NCBI GenBank assembly: GCA_947588965.1 | Contig: CANQAN010000014.1 | Location: 1-46,211 of the forward strand | Direction: 5' to 3' | Length of the DNA: 46,211 nt | Origin: an uncultured Helicobacteraceae bacterium | GTDB lineage: Bacteria; Campylobacterota; Campylobacteria; Campylobacterales; Helicobacteraceae | In this document: positions 7,865-17,815 of the stretch, one piece after another | How positions within the stretch are numbered: the first letter of the stretch is position 1 | Layout of the letters: each line of letters begins with the position of its first letter | Program-made: the position numbers and the translations under genes | The notes under the pieces: model-generated | Database searches by the model: none | Told to the model about the DNA's origin: nothing | Seen by the model: only the letters and a program-made list of their open reading frames with translations

Positions 7865-8863
7865 GTGTTAAGAGACAGTTATGGACGCAAGATTGATTAT
7901 ATGCGCATTAGTGTAACAGAGCGATGCAATTTTCGCTGTGCATATTGTATGCCCAATACACCCATGCGTATAGGCGATGAGAGTGAAGATGTCCCGTTAG
8001 AATCCGTTTTGAACTTCGTCAAAGTTGCCATTGCAGAGGACGTAAAAAAGATAAGAATCACGGGCGGAGAGCCTCTATTGCGGACAAATATCGTAAGCTT
8101 CATTGCTGCAATTTGCAAAATGGCTCCCGAGATTGACATTGCTTTGACAACAAATGCCTTTTTGCTCGCGCCTCTTGCTAAAGATTTAAAGGAAGCGGGA
8201 CTTAAACGTATTAATATTTCTTTGGATTCCTTGAAAAAAGAAAGAATCCTCTGTATCTCAAAGCGCGATGGATTAGAAAATATCTTGCAAGGCATACAGG
8301 CTGCGCATTCTGTAGGCTTAAAAATAAAAATCAACATGGTTCCCTTGAAAAATATCAATGAGGATGAGATTTTGGATATTTTAGAATATGGTTTGAAAAT
8401 GGGCATAATGGTGCGCTTCATAGAATTTATGGAAAACACTCACGCAAAGAGCGGCATTGAGGGGTTGAATCTCAATGAGATTCTCTTTAAGATTCGTCAA
8501 AAATACGATATCTCTCCCTTTGAAAAAGAGATTTTCGGTCCTGCGCTTTTGTTTAAAATCTCTTCAGAAGAAATAGCGCAAAAAGCAGGAATCAAAACGG
8601 AGCGCGACTATGTTTTTGGCGTGATTGCGCCTCACAATGATGATTTTTGCAAGAGTTGCAATCGCATCCGTTTAAGCAGTGAGGGGAAGTTGATACCCTG
8701 TCTCTATCATGAAAATGCCATTGACATTAAGGAGGCGATGTTACGCGGTGATACACAAGAGATTTTTGAAAATCTCAAGCTCTGTGTGGAAACGAAGCCC
8801 GAGAAAAACGATTGGGACACACACAGCACTTCTAAGAGAGCGTTTTATCAAACGGGCGGATAA
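7865..8863 (+). CDS. moaA: GTP 3',8-cyclase (molybdenum cofactor biosynthesis)
   Basis: 332 residues. The radical-SAM cluster motif CNFRCAYC is near residue 22, with the GGEPLLR glycine-rich SAM site after it. The C-terminal second [4Fe-4S] site reads CKSCNRIRLSSEGKLIPCL. MoaA with MoaC turns GTP into cyclic pyranopterin monophosphate, the first step of molybdopterin synthesis. I start it at the GTG at 7865, five bases after AGGAG; the GTG at 7859 overlaps that ribosome site. The usual C-terminal GG needed for activity is present as TGG at the end. It is divergent from mobA. Confidence 0.95.
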   Translation: MLRDSYGRKIDYMRISVTERCNFRCAYCMPNTPMRIGDESEDVPLESVLNFVKVAIAEDVKKIRITGGEPLLRTNIVSFIAAICKMAPEIDIALTTNAFLLAPLAKDLKEAGLKRINISLDSLKKERILCISKRDGLENILQGIQAAHSVGLKIKINMVPLKNINEDEILDILEYGLKMGIMVRFIEFMENTHAKSGIEGLNLNEILFKIRQKYDISPFEKEIFGPALLFKISSEEIAQKAGIKTERDYVFGVIAPHNDDFCKSCNRIRLSSEGKLIPCLYHENAIDIKEAMLRGDTQEIFENLKLCVETKPEKNDWDTHSTSKRAFYQTGG

Positions 8864-8904
8864 GATTCTAAATAATAATAATTTTCTTTTAAGAGTATTT
8901 AAAA

Positions 8905-8910
8905 TATAAT
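8905..8910 (+). promoter_or_regulatory. -10 element of dps
   Basis: A perfect TATAAT lies 32 bp before the dps start, with AAGGAG at 8931-8936. Confidence 0.6.
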
Positions 8911-8941
8911 TGAATCCACAAGAATCATTTAAGGAGAGACC

Positions 8942-9379
8942 ATGAATAAGGTTGTTTCGGCTTTAAAGCAAATTCAAGCGGATTCCGCAGTTTTTTACAT
9001 TAAGTTACACAATTATCATTGGAATGTGAAGGGCGCGGATTTTCATCCTGTGCATAAGGCATTAGAAGAGATGTATGAGGAGATCACAGATCAAATGGAC
9101 GATGTCGCAGAACGTGTCTTGCAGCTCGGAGAGAAACCCTTTGTAACACTCAAAGAAATGCTCTCTGCAAGCAAGATTAAAGAAGAAAGTGGTGTGAGCT
9201 TCACTTCTAAAGTGATTTTAAAGAGCATTTTGTCTGATTATGAATATTTCCTCAAAAAATTCAAAGAACTCTCTGATCTTGCAGGAGATGCGAATGACAA
9301 AGCAACTGTTGCACTTGCCGATGAGAAAGTCGCGCATTTAGAAAAATTCATTTGGATGCTCAAGGCACAACTCGCTTAG
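8942..9379 (+). CDS. dps: Dps-family ferritin-like protein (NapA type)
   Basis: 145 residues, four-helix bundle, usual length. The ferroxidase residues His26, His38, Asp53 and Glu57 are visible in HNYHWNVKG, FHPVH and DQMDDVAE. Dps forms a 12-mer shell that oxidises and stores iron and protects DNA from peroxide; the H. pylori homologue is the neutrophil-activating protein. It has its own TATAAT promoter and AAGGAG ribosome site and is followed by a hairpin terminator, so it is monocistronic. No Fur or PerR site was recognised in front. Confidence 0.95.
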   Translation: MNKVVSALKQIQADSAVFYIKLHNYHWNVKGADFHPVHKALEEMYEEITDQMDDVAERVLQLGEKPFVTLKEMLSASKIKEESGVSFTSKVILKSILSDYEYFLKKFKELSDLAGDANDKATVALADEKVAHLEKFIWMLKAQLA

Positions 9380-9386
9380 CTCTTAT

Positions 9387-9405
9387 GGGACTTAAAGTCC
9401 CTTTT
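9387..9405 (+). terminator. Rho-independent terminator of dps
   Basis: GGGAC-TTAAA-GTCCC hairpin followed directly by TTTT, eight bases past the dps stop. Confidence 0.7.
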
Positions 9406-9511
9406 GGGCTTTTATATTCTGCGTTTGATTCTTTTGTCCTCCTCTTTTTAAATTTTGAAATTTTTTTGATTTTGTTGTAATATTTTCCTATATTCGTTTT
9501 AAGGAGTTGTG

Positions 9512-10720
9512 ATGGTCATTTCTCTTAACTTTTATGCAACCCTGCTTTGCATGATTTTTGTGTTACTTTTGGGGCGTTTGATTATCAAGCGGAGCGCGTT
9601 TTTGTATGATTATAATATCCCAGAACCTGTGGTGGGTGGAATCCTCGTTGCGATTCTGCTATTTTTGCTCTATCGCTATGGGAATATTGAGCTTCAATTT
9701 GACAATTCCCTAAAAGATCCTCTCATGTTGGCATTCTTCACAAGCATTGGCTTGAGTGCAGATTTCGCCTCTCTCAAAAAGGGCGGAAAACTTCTTATAG
9801 GGTTCTTGTTTATCGTTGCGGGATTGTTGCTTTTGCAAAATGTCATTGGCGTGGCGATTGCGCAGATGTTAAATGTGAATCCGATTCTTGGATTGCTTGG
9901 TGGTTCTATCACAATGAGTGGCGGACACGGAACAGGGGCGGCTTGGGCGGATATTTTTAAGTCTGACCCTTACAATTTCGCTCCTGCAACTGAAGTTGCG
10001 ATTGCTTGTGCGACATTTGGACTTGTTATGGGTGGCATCATTGGCGGACCTGTAGCGCATTATTTGGTTAAAAAACACAAACTCAAACTCCCTAACGCAC
10101 AAGCAGAGAGCATTCCAAAGGGCTTTGAAAAGCCAGAAAAGGAGCGACTCATCACGACAAGTTCTTTTATAGAATCTTTGGCACTCATTGTGATTGCTCT
10201 ATTTGCGGGGACAGAAGCACAAAAGTATTTTGGAAGCAGCAGTTTTAATCTGCCGACATTTGTTTGGTGCTTGTTTGTGGGCGTGGTTTTGAGAAATGTC
10301 TTGCAAGCGACAAAAATCCATCAAGTCTTTGATCGTGAAGTCTCTGTGATTGGAAATGTGAGCTTGGCACTATTTTTGGCCTTTGCGCTTATGACCATCA
10401 ATCTTTGGCAACTCGTTTCATTGGCGCTGCCTATGTTGCTCATTGTCTGTGCGCAAACGATTATGATGGTGCTGTATGCGGTGTTTGTAACCTTTAGATT
10501 CTGCGGGAAGGATTATGATGCCGCTGTTCTTGCCGCTGGGCATTGTGGATTTGGGCTTGGTGCGACGCCAACGGCTATGGTGAATATGCAGACTGTAACG
10601 CAACATTATGGATTGTCTCACACTGCTTTTATCGTTGTTCCACTTGTCGGGGCATTTTTCATTGACATTATCAACGCCCTTGCAATCAGTGGCTCACTTA
10701 AGTTTCTTTTTGGGGGATAA
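9512..10720 (+). CDS. gltS: Sodium/glutamate symporter
   Basis: 402 residues with about ten hydrophobic segments. The conserved repeats of the GltS family are visible: GLLGGSITMSGGHGTGAAWADIF near residue 130 and the second-half counterpart AGHCGFGLGATPTAMVNM near residue 348. The protein imports glutamate with Na+. The start is the ATG at 9512 with AAGGAG five bases upstream, rather than the GTG just before it. The stop TAA is immediately followed by the queF ATG, so the two are co-transcribed. Assignment is confident from the motifs. Confidence 0.93.
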   Translation: MVISLNFYATLLCMIFVLLLGRLIIKRSAFLYDYNIPEPVVGGILVAILLFLLYRYGNIELQFDNSLKDPLMLAFFTSIGLSADFASLKKGGKLLIGFLFIVAGLLLLQNVIGVAIAQMLNVNPILGLLGGSITMSGGHGTGAAWADIFKSDPYNFAPATEVAIACATFGLVMGGIIGGPVAHYLVKKHKLKLPNAQAESIPKGFEKPEKERLITTSSFIESLALIVIALFAGTEAQKYFGSSSFNLPTFVWCLFVGVVLRNVLQATKIHQVFDREVSVIGNVSLALFLAFALMTINLWQLVSLALPMLLIVCAQTIMMVLYAVFVTFRFCGKDYDAAVLAAGHCGFGLGATPTAMVNMQTVTQHYGLSHTAFIVVPLVGAFFIDIINALAISGSLKFLFGG

Positions 10721-11191
10721 ATGGAGACTTTTAAGCATTTGGGGAAAGGGTCGCAATATTCTTTGAATTATGATAAGAATCTCTTAGAGACTTTTGCGAA
10801 CAAACACAAGGAGCGCGATTATTTTGTGAAGTTTAATTGCCCAGAATTCACAAGCCTCTGTCCAATCACGGGACAGCCTGATTTCGCAACACTCTATATC
10901 GCATACATTCCCGATGCTAAAATGGTGGAATCCAAATCTCTCAAGCTCTATCTCTTCAGTTTCCGCAATCACGGCGCATTTCACGAGGATTGTGTCAATT
11001 GCATCCTCAATGACTTAGTGGAACTTATGAACCCGCGCTATTTGGAGGTTTGGGGTAAATTTACCCCACGTGGTGGGATCAGCATTGACCCCTATGTGAA
11101 TTATGGAATCCCACAGACAAAATATGCGCAAATGGCGGAATATCGCCTCTTAAATCACGATTTGTATCCCGAGAGAATTGACAATCGCTAA
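10721..11191 (+). CDS. queF: NADPH-dependent 7-cyano-7-deazaguanine reductase
   Basis: 156 residues, the short unimodular QueF type. The nucleophilic Cys47 lies in [13 protein letters not shown] with Asp54, and the family motif [16 protein letters not shown] is followed by FHED with the substrate-binding Glu89. It reduces preQ0 to preQ1 in queuosine synthesis for tRNA wobble modification. The start follows the gltS stop without a gap, using the G-rich end of gltS as its ribosome site. It converges on uvrB with only seven bases between the stops. Confidence 0.95.
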   Translation: METFKHLGKGSQYSLNYDKNLLETFANKHKERDYFVKFNCPEFTSLCPITGQPDFATLYIAYIPDAKMVESKSLKLYLFSFRNHGAFHEDCVNCILNDLVELMNPRYLEVWGKFTPRGGISIDPYVNYGIPQTKYAQMAEYRLLNHDLYPERIDNR

Positions 11192-11198
11192 CGTCCTC

Positions 11199-13172
11199 TC
11201 ATAAATTGCGCAATCGCGCAATTTCGTCACGAAGTCGCATAGCCTCCTCAAATTCTAGCTTTTTGGCACTTGCGTGCATTTGTTTGCTGAGTTCTTTGAT
11301 AAGCTTCTCGCGCTCGGATTTTGGCATTTTTTCTTTGCTTTTCTTTGCTTTTTCATAGAGTACTCCTAAGTCTTGACTCTTCAAGTCTTCATCAAGTTTC
11401 CTTGAGACATTTTGTGGTGTGATGTGATGTGTGGCGTTAAATTCCTCTTGCTTTTTGCGACGATAGTCTGTGACTTCCATAGCCTTTTTCATAGAGGACG
11501 TGATGATTTTTGCAAAGAGCAGAACCCTCCCATTGACATTTCTTGCTGCTCTGCCCATTGTTTGAATCAAGCTTGTTTCACTGCGTAAGAATCCCTCTTT
11601 GTCCGCATCTAATATCGCAACCAAAGAAACTTCGGGCAGATCCAACCCCTCGCGCAAGAGATTGATTCCGACCAAAATATCAAACTCTCCCGCCCTTAGG
11701 GCGCGTATGATTTGATTGCGCTCAATGGCGTCAATCTCGGAATGCATGTAGCGGACTTTTAGTCCCAAATCGCTGTAGTATTTCGTCAATTCCTCTGCCA
11801 TTTTTTTTGTGAGCGCTGTTACGAGAACTCTCTCGCCACGATTGATGACTTCTTTTGCCCTATCATAGAGGATTTCCACTTGTTTTTCTGAATCTAGGAT
11901 TTCATAGTTTGGATCAAGCAATCCTGTGGGACGAATGAGCTGTTGAACAGTATGGATTCCGCTTAGTTCCAGCTCTTTTTGTGCAGGGGTTGCAGAGACA
12001 AAGAGAAAATGCGGTGCCTTTATGATGAATTCCTCATATTTGAGCGGACGATTGTCTAGCGCACTTGGCAAACGGAATCCGTACTCCACTAACACTTCCT
12101 TGCGACTCCTATCTCCTGCGTACATTCCGCCAAATTGTGGCAAACTCACATGGCTCTCATCAACGATTAAGAGGTAGGGCTTGTTTTTTTGCGCGAAATA
12201 ATCAAGCAGTGAATAGGGCGTTTCACCCGCCTTTTTGCCCGTTAAATGCCTTGCATAGTTTTCAATCCCCTTGCAGATTCCCGTTGTTTGAATCATTTCA
12301 AGATCAAATTCTGTGCGACTTTTAAGTCTTTCGTATTCTACCATTTTGCCCTGTGATTTGAAAAAGGACAGGCGCTCTGAAAGCTCCGCTTCAATGCTCT
12401 TTATCGCGCTCTTTAAGCGATCTTGTCCAACGATAAAGGGGTTTGCTGCATACAGCACAAAAGATTCCAACTTCTTTAGCAATTTTCTATCCACAGAATC
12501 CAAAAGACTGATGCTCTCCAGCTCATCACCAAAAAACTCTAAGCGCACAATTTCATCTTCATTGTATGCAGGAAAAATGTCAATAATCTCTCCATTGACC
12601 CGAAAATCTCCGCGCTCAAAGAAATTGTCATTGCGCTTATAACCCATATCAACTAAGCGCAAGAGCAGGGTCTTTTGGTGGTATTGTGTGCCAATTGAAA
12701 ATTTCTCAATCATTTCCAAATACTCGCGCGGATTCCCTAAACCATAGTTTGCAGAGACACTTGCAACAACAATGCTGTCATCATAGGCCAGAAGTGAAGT
12801 GGTCGCAGAAAGGCGCAATCTCTCTAATTCTTCATTAATACTAGAATCCTTTTCTATAAATAAGTCTTGTCTTGGAATGTAGGCTTCGGGCTGGTAGTAA
12901 TCAAAGTGAGAGATAAAATACTCAACATGGTTTTTAGGGAAAAATCCCTTAAACTCGCTGTAGAGCTGTGCTGCAAGAGTTTTGTTATGTGTCATAATGA
13001 GTGTTGGCATTTGCAATGCTTGAATGATGTGCGCCATAGTGAAAGTTTTTCCACTGCCTGTAACGCCGATAAGTGTTTGGTATTGATTGTGAGATTGAAT
13101 GAATTTTGTGAGCGTTCTAATGGCTTCGGGTTGGTCTCCTGAGGGCTTGAAAGAAGAGTGGAGCTGAAACAT
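11199..13172 (-). CDS. uvrB: Excinuclease ABC subunit B
   Basis: 657 residues. Walker A ([10 protein letters not shown]) is near residue 40, the damage-probing beta-hairpin region reads [20 protein letters not shown], helicase motifs include [13 protein letters not shown] and [18 protein letters not shown] with QTMGRAARN, and a C-terminal UVR domain ([20 protein letters not shown]) contacts UvrC. UvrB verifies damage and loads UvrC in nucleotide excision repair. AGAGG lies seven bases before the ATG. It is divergent from the ABC-F gene. Confidence 0.98.
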   Translation of the reverse strand: MFQLHSSFKPSGDQPEAIRTLTKFIQSHNQYQTLIGVTGSGKTFTMAHIIQALQMPTLIMTHNKTLAAQLYSEFKGFFPKNHVEYFISHFDYYQPEAYIPRQDLFIEKDSSINEELERLRLSATTSLLAYDDSIVVASVSANYGLGNPREYLEMIEKFSIGTQYHQKTLLLRLVDMGYKRNDNFFERGDFRVNGEIIDIFPAYNEDEIVRLEFFGDELESISLLDSVDRKLLKKLESFVLYAANPFIVGQDRLKSAIKSIEAELSERLSFFKSQGKMVEYERLKSRTEFDLEMIQTTGICKGIENYARHLTGKKAGETPYSLLDYFAQKNKPYLLIVDESHVSLPQFGGMYAGDRSRKEVLVEYGFRLPSALDNRPLKYEEFIIKAPHFLFVSATPAQKELELSGIHTVQQLIRPTGLLDPNYEILDSEKQVEILYDRAKEVINRGERVLVTALTKKMAEELTKYYSDLGLKVRYMHSEIDAIERNQIIRALRAGEFDILVGINLLREGLDLPEVSLVAILDADKEGFLRSETSLIQTMGRAARNVNGRVLLFAKIITSSMKKAMEVTDYRRKKQEEFNATHHITPQNVSRKLDEDLKSQDLGVLYEKAKKSKEKMPKSEREKLIKELSKQMHASAKKLEFEEAMRLRDEIARLRNL

Positions 13173-13297
13173 ACTGCAACCTCTATAGAAAAATTTGTCG
13201 CGTATTTTTGCATAAAACTCCTTAAGTCCTTAGATTTTCGCACTCAAATCTTAAGTAAAATTTAGCTAGAATCCTAAAAAAGTAAAAGGAGGTGGTG

Positions 13298-14896
13298 GTG
13301 GTTCAAATCACGGGGCTTGGAATGCAATATGCGACAAAAAAACTCTTTGAAAATGTGAATCTTAGGCTTGATAAGGGGAAACGTTATGGCTTGATTGGCG
13401 CAAATGGTGCAGGGAAATCAACATTTCTTAAAATCTTAAGTGGAGAGATTGAGCATACAAGCGGGGAAATTTCTTTTGAGCCTCATGCGCGTTTAGGTGT
13501 GCTTGGGCAAAATCAATTTGCGTTTGAGGATTTTAGCATTAAAGATTGTGTGCTTTATGGCAATAGGCGACTTTTTGATGCGGTGAAAGAAAAAGAGAGG
13601 CTCTATAATGCGGGAGATTTTAGCGATTCTGTCAATGAACGTTTGGGGGAATTAGAGATGATTTGTGCTGAAGAGGACCCGACTTATGAATATGATGTGC
13701 AAATTGAAAAAATCTTAGAAGATTTAGGATTCCCTGCTAGTGTGCATGAAAACCTTATGGCAACGCTCACAGGTGGAGATAAATTCAAAGTTCTCTTAGC
13801 GCAAGTCTTGTTTCCTAAGCCTGATATTTTGTTTTTAGACGAGCCGACAAACAATCTGGATTTAAGGACGATTGCGTATTTGGAGGAACAACTCAAACGT
13901 CATGAGGGGACACTTGTCGTCATAAGCCATGACAGACATTTTTTAAACAGCGTTTGCACACACATTTTGGATTTGGATTTTAAGAGTGTGCGAGAGTTTA
14001 GCGGGAATTATGATGATTGGTATATTGCTTCAACGCTCATAGCAAAACAACAAGAAATGGAGCGCAACAAAAAACTCAAAGAAAAAGAAGAATTGGAATC
14101 TTTTATCGCACGCTTTAGCGCCAATGCAAGCAAAGCAAAGCAAGCCACTTCGCGACAAAAACAGCTTGAAAAGCTTAATATTCAAAGCATTGAAGTTTCC
14201 AGCAGGAGAGAGCCTAGTATCGTCTTTAAAGCCAATCGGCAAATCGGCAACGAGGCATTAAACCTTGAAAATTTGAGCTTTTCTTATGGTTCATTGCAGG
14301 TCTTGCGGAATCTGAATCTTACGATTTTGCCCGGGGATAAAATCGCTCTCATTGGGCGCAATGGAATTGGCAAGACGACGTTTTGTGAGTTGATTTGTGA
14401 GTGTTTGTCTCCGCAAGAAGGGACGATTAAATGGGGCGCGACGATTGAACGTGGCTATTTCCCACAGAATACCACAGAGAGCATTAAGGGTGCAGAGACA
14501 CTCTATGAATGGTTGTGGAATTTTGACAAGAAAAAAGAATCAAGTGAAATCCGCAATGCACTTGGAAGAATGCTCTTTAGCGGGGAGGAGCAAGAAAAGA
14601 GCGTTGATGCGCTAAGCGGTGGCGAAAAGCATCGCATAATGCTCAGTCGCCTCATGCTTGAGGGAGGGAATTTTCTTGTCTTAGATGAGCCGACAAATCA
14701 CTTGGACTTAGAGGCGATCATTGCGCTTGGTGAGGCACTCTATAAGTTTAATGGCAATATCATCTGTGTCAGCCACGACAGAGAGCTTATTGATGCCTAT
14801 GCTAACCGCATTATTGAATTTAGGGAGGATAATGAGATTGTGGATTTTCGCGGAAGTTATGAAGAGTATTTAGAATCTCTAGAGACACAGCCCTAA
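13298..14896 (+). CDS. ABC-F family ATPase (YbiT-like)
   Basis: About 532 residues with two ATP-binding cassettes and no membrane domain. Walker A sites are GANGAGKST and GRNGIGKTT; the signature is diverged in the first half (LTGGDKFK) and canonical in the second (LSGGEKHR); both Walker B motifs are LDEPTN. A basic linker with many Lys/Glu lies between them (near 250-290). ABC-F proteins bind the ribosomal E site and modulate translation. Three GTG codons stand in a row; the third (13298) is best spaced from GGAGG. Best fit is the YbiT subgroup. A resistance role is unlikely since the gene sits among housekeeping genes. Confidence 0.9.
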   Translation: MVQITGLGMQYATKKLFENVNLRLDKGKRYGLIGANGAGKSTFLKILSGEIEHTSGEISFEPHARLGVLGQNQFAFEDFSIKDCVLYGNRRLFDAVKEKERLYNAGDFSDSVNERLGELEMICAEEDPTYEYDVQIEKILEDLGFPASVHENLMATLTGGDKFKVLLAQVLFPKPDILFLDEPTNNLDLRTIAYLEEQLKRHEGTLVVISHDRHFLNSVCTHILDLDFKSVREFSGNYDDWYIASTLIAKQQEMERNKKLKEKEELESFIARFSANASKAKQATSRQKQLEKLNIQSIEVSSRREPSIVFKANRQIGNEALNLENLSFSYGSLQVLRNLNLTILPGDKIALIGRNGIGKTTFCELICECLSPQEGTIKWGATIERGYFPQNTTESIKGAETLYEWLWNFDKKKESSEIRNALGRMLFSGEEQEKSVDALSGGEKHRIMLSRLMLEGGNFLVLDEPTNHLDLEAIIALGEALYKFNGNIICVSHDRELIDAYANRIIEFREDNEIVDFRGSYEEYLESLETQP

Positions 14897-14968
14897 AATC
14901 TTTATTTTTTATAAAATTTTTGATATGATGAGAGCAGAATCAAGTGGATTAATGTTGGAGGTATGCAA

Positions 14969-16969
14969 ATGAGTTTTCTAAGTCGCTTTAGCATTAAACT
15001 TAAAATGCTTGTCTTGGTGCTGGTTCCGTTGTTAGCATTAGTTTTTGTGTCTTTGTTTTTTATCAAAGATCAGTATATGGATTACAAAGGTGCAAAATTG
15101 CTAGATGATGGAGTTGTGCTTTCTACAAAGATTTCACTTGTGATTCACGAGTTGCAAAAGGAACGTGGTACTTCAGCGGGATTTTTGGGTTCTAAAGGAA
15201 AATCATTTGGCGAGAATCTCAAAAAGCAAAGGGATTTGAGCGATTCAAAAATTCAAGAGCTGTATGCATTTCTGCAGACTTTCACATCTCATAACTATCC
15301 ACAGGCAGTGCAGGAATCTTTAGAACTGTTTTTAGGCAAACTTAAGGAGATTTCAGAGATTAGAAAAGGCGTGGATTCCTTAAGTGTGAATGTGGGGGAT
15401 ATTTTGGGCTATTATACAGGAACGATAGCCTTGTCTATCAAGTCCATTATTGAGATTGCAAACATCAGCACAAGCGATGTTATGACAAAGAAATTTATCG
15501 CCTATATTAACTTCCTAGAATCCAAAGAAAACGCCGGGCAAGAAAGAGCTGTGTTGTCTAATACCTTCAGCGCGGACAGCTTTGCAAGTGGAATCTATAC
15601 GAAATTCGTCTCACTTGTCATAGCACAAAATATTTATTTAGAAAATTTCTTGCGCTATGCTTCTAGCGAAAATGTAGAAATTTATAAGAAATTAGAGCAA
15701 GACAAGAGCTTTAGGGAAGTTGCCGCGATGCGCGATGTTGCGATGAAAAAGGGTGAGCAAGGGGGGTTTGGCATTGAGGGACCCTATTGGTTTGCGACAA
15801 TCACGGCTAAGATTGACTTGCTTAAAGGGCTTGAAGATAAAATCGCAGCAGAACTCATTGCGCTCATTAAACAAATCAAGAGCTTGAGTTCTCAAAGATT
15901 AGCACTCATGCTTGGTGGAGTCGGGGTTATTGCACTATTCACGCTTTGTTTAGGGTTCTTAATCTTGCAGAACATCACGCGCAGAATCACAAAAATGAAA
16001 AATTACCTCACCTCCCTCAAAGACACAAAAGACATCACTTCTGTGCTGACATTTAGCAAGAATGGTAGAGATGAGATTCATATTATCTCTGGGGCATTAT
16101 CGGAATTCTTGTCTTTGATACGTGAGATATTCATAGAGCTTAATGGACAAAGTAAGCAAAATGTGCAAATTTCACAGGGACTCTTGAGCGGTGCAAAAGA
16201 AGTTCTAGAGCGCACAAATCAAGGCTTTGCACTCTCTAATGAAGCAAGCGCAATCAGCAAGGAAGTGGAGATTGCGCTAGAAAATAGCCGTGAAAAGAGC
16301 AAAACCACGATGGAAAATGTTGCTGTGGCGATTAATGAGCTTGAGAGTGCAGCAAGTTTTATTATTAAGTTTTCAGAAAATGTCTCTGCTAATGCGCAAA
16401 ATCAAGAGAATCTCGCACAAAATGTATCCTTACTACACCAAGAGGCCGAAAACATAAAGCACGTCCTAACCGCAATCAACGATATTGCCGATCAAACAAA
16501 CCTTCTTGCACTCAATGCTGCCATTGAAGCAGCGCGTGCAGGTGAGCATGGAAGGGGATTTGCTGTTGTGGCTGATGAGGTGAGGAAGCTTGCCGAAAGG
16601 ACGCAAGGCTCACTCCATGAGATTGATGTGACGATTAATGCCATAGCGCAAAGCATTGGTGATATTACTGAACAAATCAAGCATAATGCGGAGAGTTCCT
16701 TCGTATTTGTGGAAAGCTCAAAGGGAATCCAAGATTCTATTTATCTTGTAACGGACAAAATGCACATCGTCAATACTCTCGCAAAAGAAACAGCAGAAAG
16801 CTCTCACATTCTAGCGACACAGACACAAAAGCTTTTAGATAACAATAAAACACTCAATCACAATTTGCAAAAAATCGCCGCAGAGATGGATTTGGTCTCT
16901 GATTCTGCAAATGGACTAGAATCTAAGGCAAATGAGATTGAAAGAAAGATTAATGAGTTTAAAATTTAG
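14969..16969 (+). CDS. Methyl-accepting chemotaxis protein with NIT (nitrate/nitrite-type) sensor domain
   Basis: About 666 residues. The first membrane helix is near residues 12-34, then an all-helical periplasmic domain carries the NIT signature [19 protein letters not shown], then a second helix around 315-337, a HAMP-like region and a cytoplasmic signalling domain with the conserved hairpin tip [20 protein letters not shown] followed by [23 protein letters not shown] domains are predicted to sense nitrate or nitrite. A C-terminal CheR/CheB pentapeptide is absent. GGAG at 14957 fits the second ATG (14969) better than the one at 14963. Its ligand is inferred. Confidence 0.92.
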   Translation: MSFLSRFSIKLKMLVLVLVPLLALVFVSLFFIKDQYMDYKGAKLLDDGVVLSTKISLVIHELQKERGTSAGFLGSKGKSFGENLKKQRDLSDSKIQELYAFLQTFTSHNYPQAVQESLELFLGKLKEISEIRKGVDSLSVNVGDILGYYTGTIALSIKSIIEIANISTSDVMTKKFIAYINFLESKENAGQERAVLSNTFSADSFASGIYTKFVSLVIAQNIYLENFLRYASSENVEIYKKLEQDKSFREVAAMRDVAMKKGEQGGFGIEGPYWFATITAKIDLLKGLEDKIAAELIALIKQIKSLSSQRLALMLGGVGVIALFTLCLGFLILQNITRRITKMKNYLTSLKDTKDITSVLTFSKNGRDEIHIISGALSEFLSLIREIFIELNGQSKQNVQISQGLLSGAKEVLERTNQGFALSNEASAISKEVEIALENSREKSKTTMENVAVAINELESAASFIIKFSENVSANAQNQENLAQNVSLLHQEAENIKHVLTAINDIADQTNLLALNAAIEAARAGEHGRGFAVVADEVRKLAERTQGSLHEIDVTINAIAQSIGDITEQIKHNAESSFVFVESSKGIQDSIYLVTDKMHIVNTLAKETAESSHILATQTQKLLDNNKTLNHNLQKIAAEMDLVSDSANGLESKANEIERKINEFKI

Positions 16970-17041
16970 CGCATGAACTCTTAGTTGAGTGTGTCCATCT
17001 AGAGAGCCAATCATCTTAAGAAGGTTAAGAATGCCAAAAGT

Positions 17042-17084
17042 GCAAGGTTGGCGCAGACTTTCTAGCCGACTGCCTTGCTCTTTT
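17042..17084. terminator. Bidirectional terminator between the chemoreceptor and the coiled-coil gene
   Basis: GCAAG-GTTGGC pairs with GCCGAC-TGC-CTTGC (11 paired bases, one T-G pair and a small bulge, 12-nt loop). It is followed by TCTTTT on the plus strand and by ACTTTT on the minus strand, fitting the convergent gene ends on both sides. Apart from this, 16970-17123 shows no gene. Confidence 0.6.
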
Positions 17085-17123
17085 GGGGCTTATTTGTTTG
17101 CTTTGGGATTTTCTATTGGTTGC

Positions 17124-17432
17124 CTATTTTTCGCTTTTTTTGGTTGCGCGAGGCCTTCTTGTCTTAGGAGATTTTGGTTCTTTGAGGTTGTCTTTGATTT
17201 TTGTTTTTAGGAATTTAACCAGCTCTTTGGCTGTGCAGAGTTCCTTTTTCGCATGTTCTTTGAGCCTTTGCTCTTTTTTCTTTGCTTCTTCTCTGATTTT
17301 TTGTCGGGTTGCTTCAAGTTTTTTCTTCATATCATCCTGTAATTTTTGCTCTTTCTTCTCTGCTTTTTCAAGATGAACTATCAGTTGCTTTACATTCATA
17401 AGGGAATATTTTTTATAATCAACCTCTTTCAT
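17124..17432 (-). CDS. Small lysine-rich coiled-coil protein of unknown function
   Basis: 102 residues from the ATG at 17432, which has AAGGAG six bases upstream; the longer frame upstream (to 17600) lacks a ribosome site and crosses the promoter. The first 15 residues are mixed, then a long charged helix (about 15-80) rich in Lys, Glu and Gln with heptad-like spacing, then a basic Pro/Lys/Arg tail (PKSPKTRRPRATKKSEK). The tail resembles nucleic-acid-binding tails, so DNA or RNA binding is possible but not shown. It has a strong extended -10 promoter and a leader hairpin. I do not recognise the family. Confidence 0.75.
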   Translation of the reverse strand: MKEVDYKKYSLMNVKQLIVHLEKAEKKEQKLQDDMKKKLEATRQKIREEAKKKEQRLKEHAKKELCTAKELVKFLKTKIKDNLKEPKSPKTRRPRATKKSEK

Positions 17433-17462
17433 ATTTAGCTCCTTTGGTGAAAATGATATGCC

Positions 17463-17479
17463 TCTCTCTGCAAGAGAGA
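17463..17479 (-). promoter_or_regulatory. Hairpin in the 5' leader of the coiled-coil gene
   Basis: TCTCTC-TGCAA-GAGAGA forms a 6-bp stem between the promoter at 17503-17493 and the ribosome site of the gene starting at 17432. It may affect mRNA stability or translation. Confidence 0.35.
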
Positions 17480-17492
17480 TGTCTGTCGCGAA

Positions 17493-17503
17493 ATTATAGC
17501 ATA
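17493..17503 (-). promoter_or_regulatory. Extended -10 promoter of the coiled-coil gene
   Basis: TATGCTATAAT on the minus strand, about 60 bp before the ATG. The same extended element (TATGCTACAAT) precedes the MOMP and hpf genes. Confidence 0.65.
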
Positions 17504-17679
17504 CGAATGACTGCATTGAAATAAGGATTCTAAGTTTTTTTGATTGTTTGTGCTTTTTGTGGTAAATTTTAGAGATGGTTGGAGCTTTATGAGGGGACAA
17601 AAATTTGCATAAAATTATAAATACAATATGAATTTACAAAAATATACAAAATTTAATTTTATTTTAAGTTATTTTAGAG

Positions 17680-17685
17680 AATAAT
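17680..17685 (+). promoter_or_regulatory. Possible -10 element of the sulfate operon
   Basis: AATAAT in a very AT-rich stretch, about 35 bp before the leader ORF and 205 bp before sbp, would give a leader of about 200 nt. Several other AT-rich hexamers nearby could serve instead. Confidence 0.35.
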
Positions 17686-17720
17686 TCCGAGTTTTTAAAC
17701 TTAATGATAAGGAGAACATA

Positions 17721-17786
17721 ATGGCGCAGATGTGTTATAAATATTGTTGTCAATACAATATGTATTTAACTAGAATATGCGCTTGA
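17721..17786 (+). CDS. Cysteine-rich leader peptide (21 codons) upstream of the sulfate operon
   Basis: AAGGAG (17709-17714) stands six bases before an ATG that opens a 21-codon frame ending TGA at 17784-17786. Cys codons are at positions 5, 9, 10 and 20, four of 21, with three Met and four Tyr. The next-to-last sense codon is Cys, and the 5' arm of a 10-bp hairpin begins at the last codon. The frame is followed by sulfate uptake and cysteine-synthesis genes. This is the arrangement of an amino-acid-responsive leader peptide: ribosomes short of Cys-tRNA would stall at the Cys codons and stop the hairpin from forming. The function is inferred; the ORF, ribosome site and hairpin are seen directly. 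Confidence 0.7.
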   Translation: MAQMCYKYCCQYNMYLTRICA

Positions 17787-17815
17787 GGTGAAATGATGAG
17801 TTCTGCATCTCAAGC
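17781..17815 (+). promoter_or_regulatory. Leader hairpin overlapping the end of the Cys-rich ORF
   Basis: GCTTGAGGTG pairs with CATCTCAAGC over ten base pairs (one G-T), loop of 15 nt. The 5' arm covers the last codon and stop of the leader ORF and also contains GAGG, the ribosome site of the second short ORF. No U-run follows, so by itself it is not an intrinsic terminator; it may sequester the second ribosome site or form part of an alternative structure. Confidence 0.6.

Noticed and set aside
7897..8439. 180-residue antisense frame inside moaA
   Set aside because: Opposite strand of a clear radical-SAM gene; no support of its own.
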